Shown here piece after piece: positions 27,118-33,844 of a stretch of DNA of 64,000 nt; within the stretch, counting starts at the first letter, position 1; every line of letters begins with the position of its first letter. The position numbers and the translations under genes are program-made. The notes under the pieces are model-generated. The model was not told the DNA's origin and searched no databases. It saw nothing but the letters and a program-made list of their open reading frames with translations. The DNA lies in assembly GCF_002139855.1 (NCBI RefSeq), contig NZ_CP018789.1, forward strand, positions 496,001-560,000. The letters are read 5' to 3'. The stretch comes from Campylobacter porcelli. Its GTDB lineage: Bacteria > Campylobacterota > Campylobacteria > Campylobacterales > Campylobacteraceae.

Positions 27118-28680
27118 TTATACCCACGAAGTATCTGAACTGTCATAATCCCATATATTATCAGCTTCACTCTCATCATCTTTAGCAAAGTATCTGCCAC
27201 GGGTAAATTCTTTGATATAAGCTACCGCATCTATAATATCATCATATTTGCTATCAGTTTGTGGGTCAAAGCTTAGAAGCTGGGCTTCTAGCTCGCCAGC
27301 GTTTTGCAAACTTGCGTTTATAATCACTCTACCACTAGCAAAATCTGGATGTAGCTGCGATATACGCACATTTTTGGCGTTGCTATGGTGTTTTAGCTTT
27401 TCTACTGGGATAGTTATGCCTGATCGTTTTTGGACTTGATCAATAGTGTAGAAGAAGTCATTTTGCGCTCCTGCTCTTTCAATACCAAATCTAACAGGGC
27501 GAAATTTCAAATAAACTTCTAAAGCTTTTAGCCCCTTTTCAAATGGCGTCCAATGTCCGCACTCAATATCGATAATATAGATATTATACTCATTTACCGC
27601 AAATGTAACAATAGCCGTTTTATCATGTCCATCATAGGTGGCTAGATCCATGGTGGTATAGATAGTGCATCTATTTAGCTCTAGCTCTGAGTTGTTTTCT
27701 AGTGTTAGGCTTTTGGCTGGGTAGGCTGTGATCTCTATGGTTTTAATGCTATCGCTATCGCTGTAATATACTGGAGCAACGCTTAGATCATAATTAACAC
27801 GCTTAAAATAGCGTAAATACTCACGCTTAAATAGCTGCTTTTCTGGGCTGATGGCTCTACACATATACTCTTGATAAAACTCATTTTCTAAGCCTAGCTG
27901 GGCTAATTCAGCCTTTTTAGCCTCTATAAGACCAATAGGGAAACGAGATGGCCAAGTTGATCTATTATTTTCTATAATTGGTATTCGCTTAGTTTGCCAC
28001 CCCCTAGAGTTCTCTTCTTTGTCCATGAGAATGGTATTTAATAGGCTATCTTCGTGGATTATTGTGCCTATTATTACAAGTTTGCCTTTTGTAGGGTGTA
28101 AAGTGGGTGCTAAATCAGCAAAGAACCACTCTTTTATCTTTTGTCTATTTTTGATATTTGCTATGGCGTATTGACCTAACTTGCTCTCTAGGTCATCAGC
28201 TATTATAAGGCTAGGTCTTCTGTGATGATAGATATATCCCCTAGGGTCTTGTCCTGCGCCCATAGCACAGATGAAACAAGCTCTCTCTAAGCTATTGCCA
28301 TCTGCGTCTTTTAGGCCTGCGTTTATGATTATCTCACATCTATCACTAGCCCAAATCTCGCCCTTGCTTATAGCGTAGCCTTTGCGATTAGCACTAATTA
28401 TCATATCTTTTATATCTCTTAAGAAGTTACAAGCCTTCTCTTTATCAGCTGATACTAGCATAGTAAAAGGCTCATAGTGAAAAAATAGCTGACATACTAC
28501 AAAAATTTTATTAAGTAGAGTGGATTTACCAGCACCACGAAAAATGGCACACGCCTTTTTATTACCATTGCTAAGAATAAAATCTAATATCTCTAGATGA
28601 AATTTGGGCGTAGGATTTTCAAAGATTTCAGGGCTAATATCCTTAGCAAATTTAAGATAGTTAAGTATCTCTTGATTCAT
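27118..28680 (-). CDS. terL: phage terminase large subunit
   Basis: The DNA-packaging ATPase and nuclease, 520 residues. Walker A variant IFRGAGKSTLLN at ~46-57, Walker B LIIADDLESK (~165), and a C-terminal RNase-H-type nuclease with TTMDLATYDGHD (~350) and DDIIDAVAYI (~490). It lies on the minus strand, well away from the portal gene on the plus strand, an unusual split of packaging and head genes. The putative small-subunit candidate is 4 kb upstream. The end type (cos or pac) cannot be told. Confidence 0.9.
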   Translation of the reverse strand: MNQEILNYLKFAKDISPEIFENPTPKFHLEILDFILSNGNKKACAIFRGAGKSTLLNKIFVVCQLFFHYEPFTMLVSADKEKACNFLRDIKDMIISANRKGYAISKGEIWASDRCEIIINAGLKDADGNSLERACFICAMGAGQDPRGYIYHHRRPSLIIADDLESKLGQYAIANIKNRQKIKEWFFADLAPTLHPTKGKLVIIGTIIHEDSLLNTILMDKEENSRGWQTKRIPIIENNRSTWPSRFPIGLIEAKKAELAQLGLENEFYQEYMCRAISPEKQLFKREYLRYFKRVNYDLSVAPVYYSDSDSIKTIEITAYPAKSLTLENNSELELNRCTIYTTMDLATYDGHDKTAIVTFAVNEYNIYIIDIECGHWTPFEKGLKALEVYLKFRPVRFGIERAGAQNDFFYTIDQVQKRSGITIPVEKLKHHSNAKNVRISQLHPDFASGRVIINASLQNAGELEAQLLSFDPQTDSKYDDIIDAVAYIKEFTRGRYFAKDDESEADNIWDYDSSDTSWV

Positions 28681-28793
28681 ATTTTAAGCCTTTTTATTTT
28701 AATATAGCTTAAAATTTTCTATAAAATGGGTAGCAAAAAGCTGTTAATGCTCTGTTTTTTTGTTTTTGATGATTTTGTTTAGCCTTAATTTAT

Positions 28794-29111
28794 TTAACCG
28801 AAATTACTAAATTTGGTATTTATGATCTCTATTTTTGTAAAAATACATTTTTTAATTTTAACTCTTTCATTATTCTGAACTATTTCATTGGTTTCGCAAG
28901 TAAAAACAATTTCTAAATTCTTATCCCTAACTATTTGACTTTTCTCATTTAATTTTAAAGATTTTATTTCTGGCAAATTAAGTTCAATGCCACGCAATAA
29001 GCTATTTAGCCTATAATAAAAAGGCTCCCCATATTGTTTTAACCACTGTGCCACTTTTATCTGCTCTTGTTCTTCTATTTCATAACGCTTAATTATCTCA
29101 TCAAGATTCAT
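28794..29111 (-). CDS. putative toxin of a Panacea-type toxin-antitoxin pair
   Basis: A 105-residue protein overlapping the upstream Panacea-domain gene by 4 bp. N-terminal half is helical (EEQEQIKVAQWLKQYGEPFY); C-terminal half is strand-rich with many Lys and Ile. No catalytic motif recognised. The toxin role is inferred only from position: Panacea antitoxins are usually the partner gene of diverse small toxins. Confidence 0.5.
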   Translation of the reverse strand: MNLDEIIKRYEIEEQEQIKVAQWLKQYGEPFYYRLNSLLRGIELNLPEIKSLKLNEKSQIVRDKNLEIVFTCETNEIVQNNERVKIKKCIFTKIEIINTKFSNFG

Positions 29112-29626
29112 AGATATTTAGCCCTTAAAGTTTCTAGTTCGCTTTCTGGAATTTCTACTACATCTCTAAGAAAAACACTTTCTACAAGCATTGTATCGCC
29201 CATATTTAAAGCGTTCCATTGAGAATCGTGACTAAGCTCTGAAAGTTTTGTAGCACTTAGATTTTCAAGCTCATATAGAGTTTCATCTAAAATACAAATT
29301 TCACTTGGCTCAAAAAATTTATCCACATCTATATCAATATTGCATAAAAAATAGTCGTAACCATTACGATTTTCTAATTTTAATATTCCATCATCAATGA
29401 TTTTAGACAATATTTTTTCATGATCTAGCGTTTTTTGAGCTTCTTTAATTTTTGGCACTGGCCCATGTGGAAGTTTTATAAATTTTAATTCGCTCAAATT
29501 TTTACTATAAGCATACATAAATTCTCTATGCGCAAACCATAAAAGCTTTAAAAGTTTTGTTTTTACAACTCCACTCTCTCTAAAGTGTTTAACTATATAA
29601 GCAATTATAGCTTCGTGCTTTTTCAT
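29108..29626 (-). CDS. Panacea-domain (DUF4065/SocA-like) putative antitoxin
   Basis: A 172-residue protein with the Panacea core: KTKLLKLLWFAHREFMYAYS (~22-41), then LPHGPVPK (~53-60), the family's helix followed by an H-G-P-V-P turn. Panacea proteins neutralise varied toxins by direct binding. The ATG is preceded by AAAGGA. It is the first gene of a two-gene unit with 28794-29111. It is only distantly like the second Panacea protein at 58048-58518, so the two pairs were probably acquired separately. Confidence 0.75.
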   Translation of the reverse strand: MKKHEAIIAYIVKHFRESGVVKTKLLKLLWFAHREFMYAYSKNLSELKFIKLPHGPVPKIKEAQKTLDHEKILSKIIDDGILKLENRNGYDYFLCNIDIDVDKFFEPSEICILDETLYELENLSATKLSELSHDSQWNALNMGDTMLVESVFLRDVVEIPESELETLRAKYL

Positions 29627-29791
29627 TTTTTATCCTTTATTTAATTAGCTCAATATAGCATTTTTTGATTAAAATTTCACTTACCTACCACCATTTTTGA
29701 TGCCAAATATTAAAATCTTGGTGGCAATAAGCGTAACTAATACGGATTAAACTATTTATAGCAATATTCTACCACAATTATCTAAATTTCA

Positions 29792-29884
29792 TTAGTGTTG
29801 TGGTTTTTTCATAGTGTATAGTTTGTAAATGCCAATTATAAGACAAGCTGTTACAACTGCGACTGCTATGTATTGCCCTATCAT
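29792..29884 (-). CDS. single-helix membrane micropeptide (30 aa)
   Basis: AAAAGGAGCAAAAA precedes an ATG at 29884 giving MIGQYIAVAVVTACLIIGIY plus a short basic tail ending in KKPQH. One membrane helix, outside tail positively charged. Strong ribosome site and clean hydrophobic profile argue it is real despite size. It could be a holin-like or toxin-like peptide; there is no further evidence. It lies alone between a terminator and the Panacea pair. Confidence 0.6.
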   Translation of the reverse strand: MIGQYIAVAVVTACLIIGIYKLYTMKKPQH

Positions 29885-29967
29885 TTTTTGCTCCTTTTTT
29901 CTATTTGGTAGGCGATAATCACTACTAAAAAATTTATCATTATTTTACCAAAAATAGCTTTTAAATC

Positions 29968-29999
29968 AAGATAAAAGCCTATTTACAGGCTTTTATCTT
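29968..29999. terminator. bidirectional terminator
   Basis: AAGATAAAAGCCT-ATTTAC-AGGCTTTTATCTT is a perfect 13-bp stem with T-rich ends on both strands. It follows the leftward operon that ends at 30009. Confidence 0.8.
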
Positions 30000-30008
30000 T
30001 AGTAGCTT

Positions 30009-30107
30009 TTAAATTCCATATAATAATATTATCAAGAAAAAGCTTAAAATAAATAGTGCTACAACTCTTAGAATTTCTAGCCAAGGTAGCAAGATGGCAA
30101 CTGCCAT
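30009..30107 (-). CDS. possible hydrophobic micropeptide (32 aa)
   Basis: The minus strand reads MAVAILLPWLEILRVVALFI then LSFFLIILLYGI to TAA at 30009, nearly all hydrophobic (one or two short membrane helices). There is no clear ribosome site and the frame extends a little upstream into the 3' end of the AlpA-like gene, so the start is uncertain. Position fits the end of the leftward operon, directly before the terminator. Confidence 0.4.
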   Translation of the reverse strand: MAVAILLPWLEILRVVALFILSFFLIILLYGI

Positions 30108-30133
30108 CACTATTAAAATTAGATTTTGTACTA

Positions 30134-30337
30134 CTATATTTTGTGCCTTTTATATGCATTTAGGGTTTTTGGTTTAGCTTTGGTGGCAAGGTTATCTATA
30201 TCCGCAGTTTTATAGACGACTGATTTGCCTATATGATAGGCCTTGAGATAATTAATCTTATCCCAGTGCCATAGGGTTGAGCGGCTGACATTTAGAAGTT
30301 TTATGGCTTCTTTGATTGTTATATATTTTTCTTTCAT
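30134..30337 (-). CDS. AlpA-like helix-turn-helix protein (possible excisionase)
   Basis: A 67-residue winged-helix/MerR-like domain: YITIKEAIKLLNVSRSTLWH, then a basic recognition region and the wing IGKSVVYKTADID. Same class as AlpA and excisionases. In this prophage, far from the integrase, it could control excision or act as an operon activator. Directly abuts the DUF3310 gene. Confidence 0.75.
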   Translation of the reverse strand: MKEKYITIKEAIKLLNVSRSTLWHWDKINYLKAYHIGKSVVYKTADIDNLATKAKPKTLNAYKRHKI

Positions 30338-30574
30338 TTATAAGCCTTTTAGAGATCTAAATTTGTGTAGCTCTATGAGCTTATCACAATACCATCTGGC
30401 CTTTTGTAGGTCTTCTAGCTCATCATCTTTTTTACCAGCACGGCTAAGGTATTTGATAACATTGCCTTTACAAAAGCCTTTAAACTCTTCAATGCTTAGC
30501 CATGCGCCTAAGACCTTTATGGTCTCATATGGATTATCTCCGCCGTAGTGTGGTGGGTGATTTATCTTATTCAT
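30338..30574 (-). CDS. DUF3310 protein (phage nucleotide-kinase-like family)
   Basis: Chosen start 30574 (MNKINHPPHYGG) follows AGGAGAAAACA; longer starts only add a Lys/Thr tail. The 78 residues match the compact DUF3310 domain: NHPPHYGG at the start, then IEEFKGFCKGNVIKYLSRAG and DLQKARWYCDKLIEL. Phage T7 gp1.7, a thymidylate-kinase-like protein, belongs to this family, so a role in nucleotide supply during replication is plausible. Coupled by ATGA overlap to the upstream gene. Confidence 0.8.
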   Translation of the reverse strand: MNKINHPPHYGGDNPYETIKVLGAWLSIEEFKGFCKGNVIKYLSRAGKKDDELEDLQKARWYCDKLIELHKFRSLKGL

Positions 30575-30939
30575 TGTTTTCTCCTCTGTCTTGGTGGGTT
30601 TCGTAACTCTTCTGCCCAAAATAGCTCTTTAAGCTCTTGTATAGTAGGTGTGCTTTTATTGTGTCTGTTTTTAGTTTGCTCTTTTGGCTGTTCTGTCTCT
30701 ATGCTTTGTGGCAACTCTGGGGTAAAAAGCTCGGCTATGCTTTTTGGCTCATAATCGTTATCAAATAGTGGCAGTGTCGCATCACCTTCGCTTAGTCTCT
30801 CCCACATAATTCTCATCCTTTGTGTGTGTTTAGATACTACTTTTGCTTTTGCTTTCCACATAGCAGTAAATTCATCGCCTCTATATCGATTAAGGATTAT
30901 GGCTAATTTAGTATTGGTTCGTACTTGATGTGGCATCAT
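30571..30939 (-). CDS. hypothetical phage protein (122 aa)
   Basis: Starts ATGATG 8 nt after AGGA. N-terminal half basic and helical (KLAIILNRYRGDEFTAMWKA), C-terminal half acidic then basic with ELKELFWAEELRNPP. No family recognised. Linked to both neighbours by 4-bp overlaps, so it belongs to the replication/early operon. Confidence 0.6.
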   Translation of the reverse strand: MMPHQVRTNTKLAIILNRYRGDEFTAMWKAKAKVVSKHTQRMRIMWERLSEGDATLPLFDNDYEPKSIAELFTPELPQSIETEQPKEQTKNRHNKSTPTIQELKELFWAEELRNPPRQRRKQ

Positions 30940-31106
30940 AGCTGTAAATCCTTAAGCGCTAGTTTATACCTTTTGATTAGGATTTTATGTGCTTTTATCC
31001 TTTTATCTCTTTTATTGCTTTTAGGGAAATTTGTTTTTATATACTCTATAGCCTTTTTATTTAAGGCTATAGCGTGGATCAGTCTTAACTCTGCGTCTAT
31101 AAACAT
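30936..31106 (-). CDS. small basic phage protein (56 aa)
   Basis: AAGGATAAATT precedes ATG 31106. The 56 residues (MFIDAELRLIHAIALNKKAI, then many Lys/Arg) form a basic, helical protein that may bind nucleic acid. The TGA stop overlaps the next start by 4 bp (ATGA), the same coupling as the rest of the operon, which supports it as a true gene. Confidence 0.65.
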   Translation of the reverse strand: MFIDAELRLIHAIALNKKAIEYIKTNFPKSNKRDKRIKAHKILIKRYKLALKDLQL

Positions 31107-31115
31107 AATTTATCC

Positions 31116-31320
31116 TTAAAATGGGATAGAGTCATCTGCTACGCCGCTATGCAAATCTTTTAGTGTAGTTTTTGGCTCTGCTGGCTCTCGCTCTTCGCTG
31201 TTTTTTTTCGCTTATTCGCCCAGCCCAAAGTAGCAAAGGGCTAACTGGATAAAAGCCCATTTTTGCCACTTCATCACAAGCTTTTTCAGCCAAAAGCACC
31301 GCGAATTCTTTTTTAATCAT
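31116..31320 (-). pseudogene. small protein with SSB-like C-terminal tip, frameshifted in A8
   Basis: ATG 31320 reads MIKKEFAVLLAEKACDEVAK and then meets an A8 run (minus strand) after which the frame ends at 31147. Removing one A gives a 67-residue protein ending DLHSGVADDSIPF, the same 13 residues that end the neighbouring 31935-32414 product; the DNA is also nearly the same over ~30 bp. The start overlaps the MazG-like stop by 8 bp. The tip duplication looks like a local copying event. Confidence 0.6.
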
Positions 31321-31924
31321 TTTTTATCCTTGCTTTTTCGTAGTCGGCTTTATACCATTTAGATTTTGCCTCATCGCTCTCATCTTTAACCCATTTTTTG
31401 CTAGCCTTATCATAAGAGCCAGTGCGTGAGTTTATTTCTTTAATAGTTTCATCCATAGCTATTTGAAAATCAAAGCCGTATTGTTCGCAAATATCAGCGC
31501 ATTTATCTAAAATTGAGTTAAAATAAATAGCCGTATCTTTTGGATAATCTCCAAAAATAATAGCTTTATTAAAATGTGTTATTCTCTCTATGAGAAAATT
31601 TAACTCAGCGTTTATGCTGTAATTCGCATTTGGCTGGATTTGGGTAGTCTTAAAATCGCAAGGTATATCCGCCCCAGCGTTTATCGTGAATACACTAATG
31701 TCGCAAAGGGCGTCAATTATCCCGTGTTCGGCGTATTTTTTATTTTTTGGGTAAGGATAACTTGGCTTAGAGAATCTCTCATACTCTCTAAGGGCTGACG
31801 CTAACTCGCCCAGCTCTTCCATCACATTAACTAAATATCCCTCTTTTTGGCTATCAGCCGTGATGCCTCGCTCGTGCCTCCACGCTTTTAAGCCTTTGTA
31901 AATTTCATTTAAATCAATTTTCAT
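31313..31924 (-). CDS. MazG-like nucleotide pyrophosphohydrolase
   Basis: Start 31924 (MKIDLNEIYK) follows AGGAGGGG. The 203 residues show NVMEELGELASALREYERFS (~36-55), the E-E-x-x-E metal site of all-alpha NTP pyrophosphatases, and a later HGIIDALCDISVFTINAGAD with the E/D-x-x-D half. Phage MazG proteins hydrolyse (d)NTPs or alarmone-like nucleotides. The C-terminal extension (FDFQIAMDETIKEINSRTGS) is typical of phage versions. Confidence 0.8.
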   Translation of the reverse strand: MKIDLNEIYKGLKAWRHERGITADSQKEGYLVNVMEELGELASALREYERFSKPSYPYPKNKKYAEHGIIDALCDISVFTINAGADIPCDFKTTQIQPNANYSINAELNFLIERITHFNKAIIFGDYPKDTAIYFNSILDKCADICEQYGFDFQIAMDETIKEINSRTGSYDKASKKWVKDESDEAKSKWYKADYEKARIKND

Positions 31925-31934
31925 TTTTCCCCTC

Positions 31935-32414
31935 CTAAAATGGGATAGAGTCATCTGCTACGCCGCTATGAAGATCTTTTGGCGTAACTTTTGGCTGTGT
32001 TGGTTCTAAATCTGGCACGGCTGTTTGGGTGGTTTGCTCTTTTTGTTTTTTAGCTGGTTCCCAAATTATATTCCATAAAATCGCTGGATTATCATCAGCA
32101 TATGGCTTAAAGCAGATAATCTCTATTCTACCACCACTAAAGATTGGGCTATCTATATAGCCACTCATATACTCATTGCCACTTTGGCTAGTGCGTAGCC
32201 AGAGTGAGCCGATAATTATATTATTAGCTAAATTTGATTTAAGGCGTGGTAGCTTAATATAATATGTTGGCGAGTTTGGGTTATCGCTATTTGACTCTGT
32301 TATAGTAAATTCCAACATATTTGCTATGCCTAAAACTTGCATTGATCCGCTTAGATAGGTGATGGTCTCACTATCTTTGGTAAATGATTTTTGTGTTATG
32401 TAGCCTATTTTCAT
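31935..32414 (-). CDS. DUF736-like protein with SSB-type acidic tip
   Basis: A 159-residue protein. The core IIGSLWLRTSQSGNEYMSGY and surrounding strands resemble the DUF736 domain (beta-barrel, often in plasmid and phage replication regions). A long linker ends in DDSIPF, the form of the single-stranded-DNA-binding-protein C-tip that recruits host repair and replication enzymes. It may be the phage SSB or a decoy; DNA binding itself is not proven by sequence. AAGGAG precedes the ATG. Confidence 0.6.
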   Translation of the reverse strand: MKIGYITQKSFTKDSETITYLSGSMQVLGIANMLEFTITESNSDNPNSPTYYIKLPRLKSNLANNIIIGSLWLRTSQSGNEYMSGYIDSPIFSGGRIEIICFKPYADDNPAILWNIIWEPAKKQKEQTTQTAVPDLEPTQPKVTPKDLHSGVADDSIPF

Positions 32415-32425
32415 CTTTTCTCCTT

Positions 32426-32593
32426 TTATCTGCTTACTCTTGTGATTAGTTTGCCACCACGGCGAGTGTATATGGCGTCCATCATTACTATGTAAAATTT
32501 GGTTGAGTATTTTATGCCATCGGCGCCTAAGATATATGGTTTGGTAGTAACCTTTGGGGTTAGTAGGGGTTTAAATAGTTTTAGTGGGTTCAT
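32426..32593 (-). CDS. small basic phage protein (55 aa)
   Basis: AAAAGGAGAAAAG directly precedes ATG 32593. The 55 residues (MNPLKLFKPLLTPKVTTKPY ... IYTRRGGKLITRVSR) are basic with predicted beta strands. No family recognised. It fills the gap between two operon genes with 10-12 bp spacers, which supports it being real. Confidence 0.65.
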   Translation of the reverse strand: MNPLKLFKPLLTPKVTTKPYILGADGIKYSTKFYIVMMDAIYTRRGGKLITRVSR

Positions 32594-32604
32594 CTTTTCT
32601 CCTT

Positions 32605-33282
32605 TTATTCGGTTTCTATATCTAGTGAAATTTGGTTTAATCTCTCGAAAACTTCTACGCTTGAGACTGCCTCAGTAGCGATATGGGCTAGGCGGTCATT
32701 CATCCTATCATCTCTATCAGCTATGATTTTAAATAGGGCTTCAAAGCGTTTAAACTCATCTTTACTTAGTGAGCCGTTTTGGCGTTTGTGATATAGCTCT
32801 TTTAGCTCAATCTCAGCTATGCTGTAGGCTGTGCCTAGTAGAGCTGTGTTTCGCTCTAGATCTACCTTGGTGTTTTCTACTGCCGCACCTAATGCTGTGT
32901 GCTTTATCGTGCGGTTTAGGCTTTCGTTGTTTATCATTGCTAGATTGATTTTATGTTCTAGCAGTTTTGCCCAGCCAAATTTCTGCTTCCAGCGGTTAAT
33001 CCTAGAGTTACTAGCGCTTATGCCGTGCTCTGCTAAACTCTGGGCTAATTTACGCTCTGTTATAGGGGTGAAGTCGTTTTCTAAGGTAGCTGAAGTTATC
33101 CAAAGCTCATAAGCCTTCTTTTGCTCTTCGTTCATGATATCAATTGGGGGCAACTCATCGCTTTTAAGAGTTTTAAGCTCTTCATCTGTGTTTAATATCT
33201 CATCTCTTTGATTTTTTTGGCTTACGCCTATTAGATTACCATCTTCATCATAGAAGGTAACTACATCATTTATCTGTTTCAT
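32605..33282 (-). CDS. HTH-containing phage protein, possible terminase small subunit
   Basis: A 225-residue protein. The middle (ERKLAQSLAEHGISASNSRI NR, residues ~78-99) reads as a helix-turn-helix followed by WKQKFGWAKLLEHK and a long helical region (IAEIELKELYHKRQNGSLSK). DNA-binding followed by helical oligomerisation is the layout of many small terminases, and terL is on the same strand 4 kb downstream; but replication initiator or regulator roles fit too, since the 11-copy repeat array starts right upstream. Confidence 0.5.
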   Translation of the reverse strand: MKQINDVVTFYDEDGNLIGVSQKNQRDEILNTDEELKTLKSDELPPIDIMNEEQKKAYELWITSATLENDFTPITERKLAQSLAEHGISASNSRINRWKQKFGWAKLLEHKINLAMINNESLNRTIKHTALGAAVENTKVDLERNTALLGTAYSIAEIELKELYHKRQNGSLSKDEFKRFEALFKIIADRDDRMNDRLAHIATEAVSSVEVFERLNQISLDIETE

Positions 33283-33312
33283 AAATATCCTTTTTATAGC
33301 TGAATTTGGGCG

Positions 33313-33663
33313 GTTACACTTTGGTTACACTTATTTTCAAAAAGTGTAACCTTGGGCTAAGTGCCTTTTTATGGCTATTTGGTGGCTTAAGGTTTCTAAG
33401 CTCGGTTACACTTATTTTCAAAAAGTGTAACCTTAAGCAAATATAGGTAAAATAAGCATTTAAAGGCTTAAGAAAACTATAGGTTACACTTTTTTCCTAT
33501 AATTGCTATAGAAAAAATTTTAAGTAGAGAGAAAAATATTTCTATAGCTATATAGAAAAAAAGTGTAACTCTGTAACCTAAGTCCTGAAACGCCCTTGTA
33601 ATAGGGCTTAGAAGCGGTTACACTTTTTTTCTTAAAGTGTAACAAAGTGTAACCAAGTGTAAC
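33313..33663. repeat. 11-copy 9-bp repeat array (candidate phage replication origin)
   Basis: GTTACACTT or its complement AAGTGTAAC occurs at 33313, 33324, 33342, 33405, 33423, 33483, 33561, 33617, 33635, 33645 and 33655. Pairs in opposite orientation form hairpins (e.g. around 33324-33350 and 33405-33431); the last three are direct repeats 10 bp apart. The array fills the 562-bp gap between the HTH gene and primase-helicase. Iterons for replication start, or operators for a repressor, are the two likely roles. Confidence 0.85.
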
Positions 33664-33844
33664 CGCTCGATTTTATGGGGGTAGGATTATCAAAATTAGA
33701 TAATCCTAGCAAAAAAACGCCATTAACCTTAAACATTTCATAACAATAGTAATTTAAATATCACAATAGATAAGTTTTGCTTATACTATTCTTAAGACTT
33801 TTTTAAGATTTAAAAAGCCTTAAGAATAGTGAGTCATAGACTCA

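Noticed and set aside
33313-33663. CRISPR array or tandem tRNA relics
   Set aside because: The 9-bp words occur in both orientations with irregular spacing; this fits iterons or operators.
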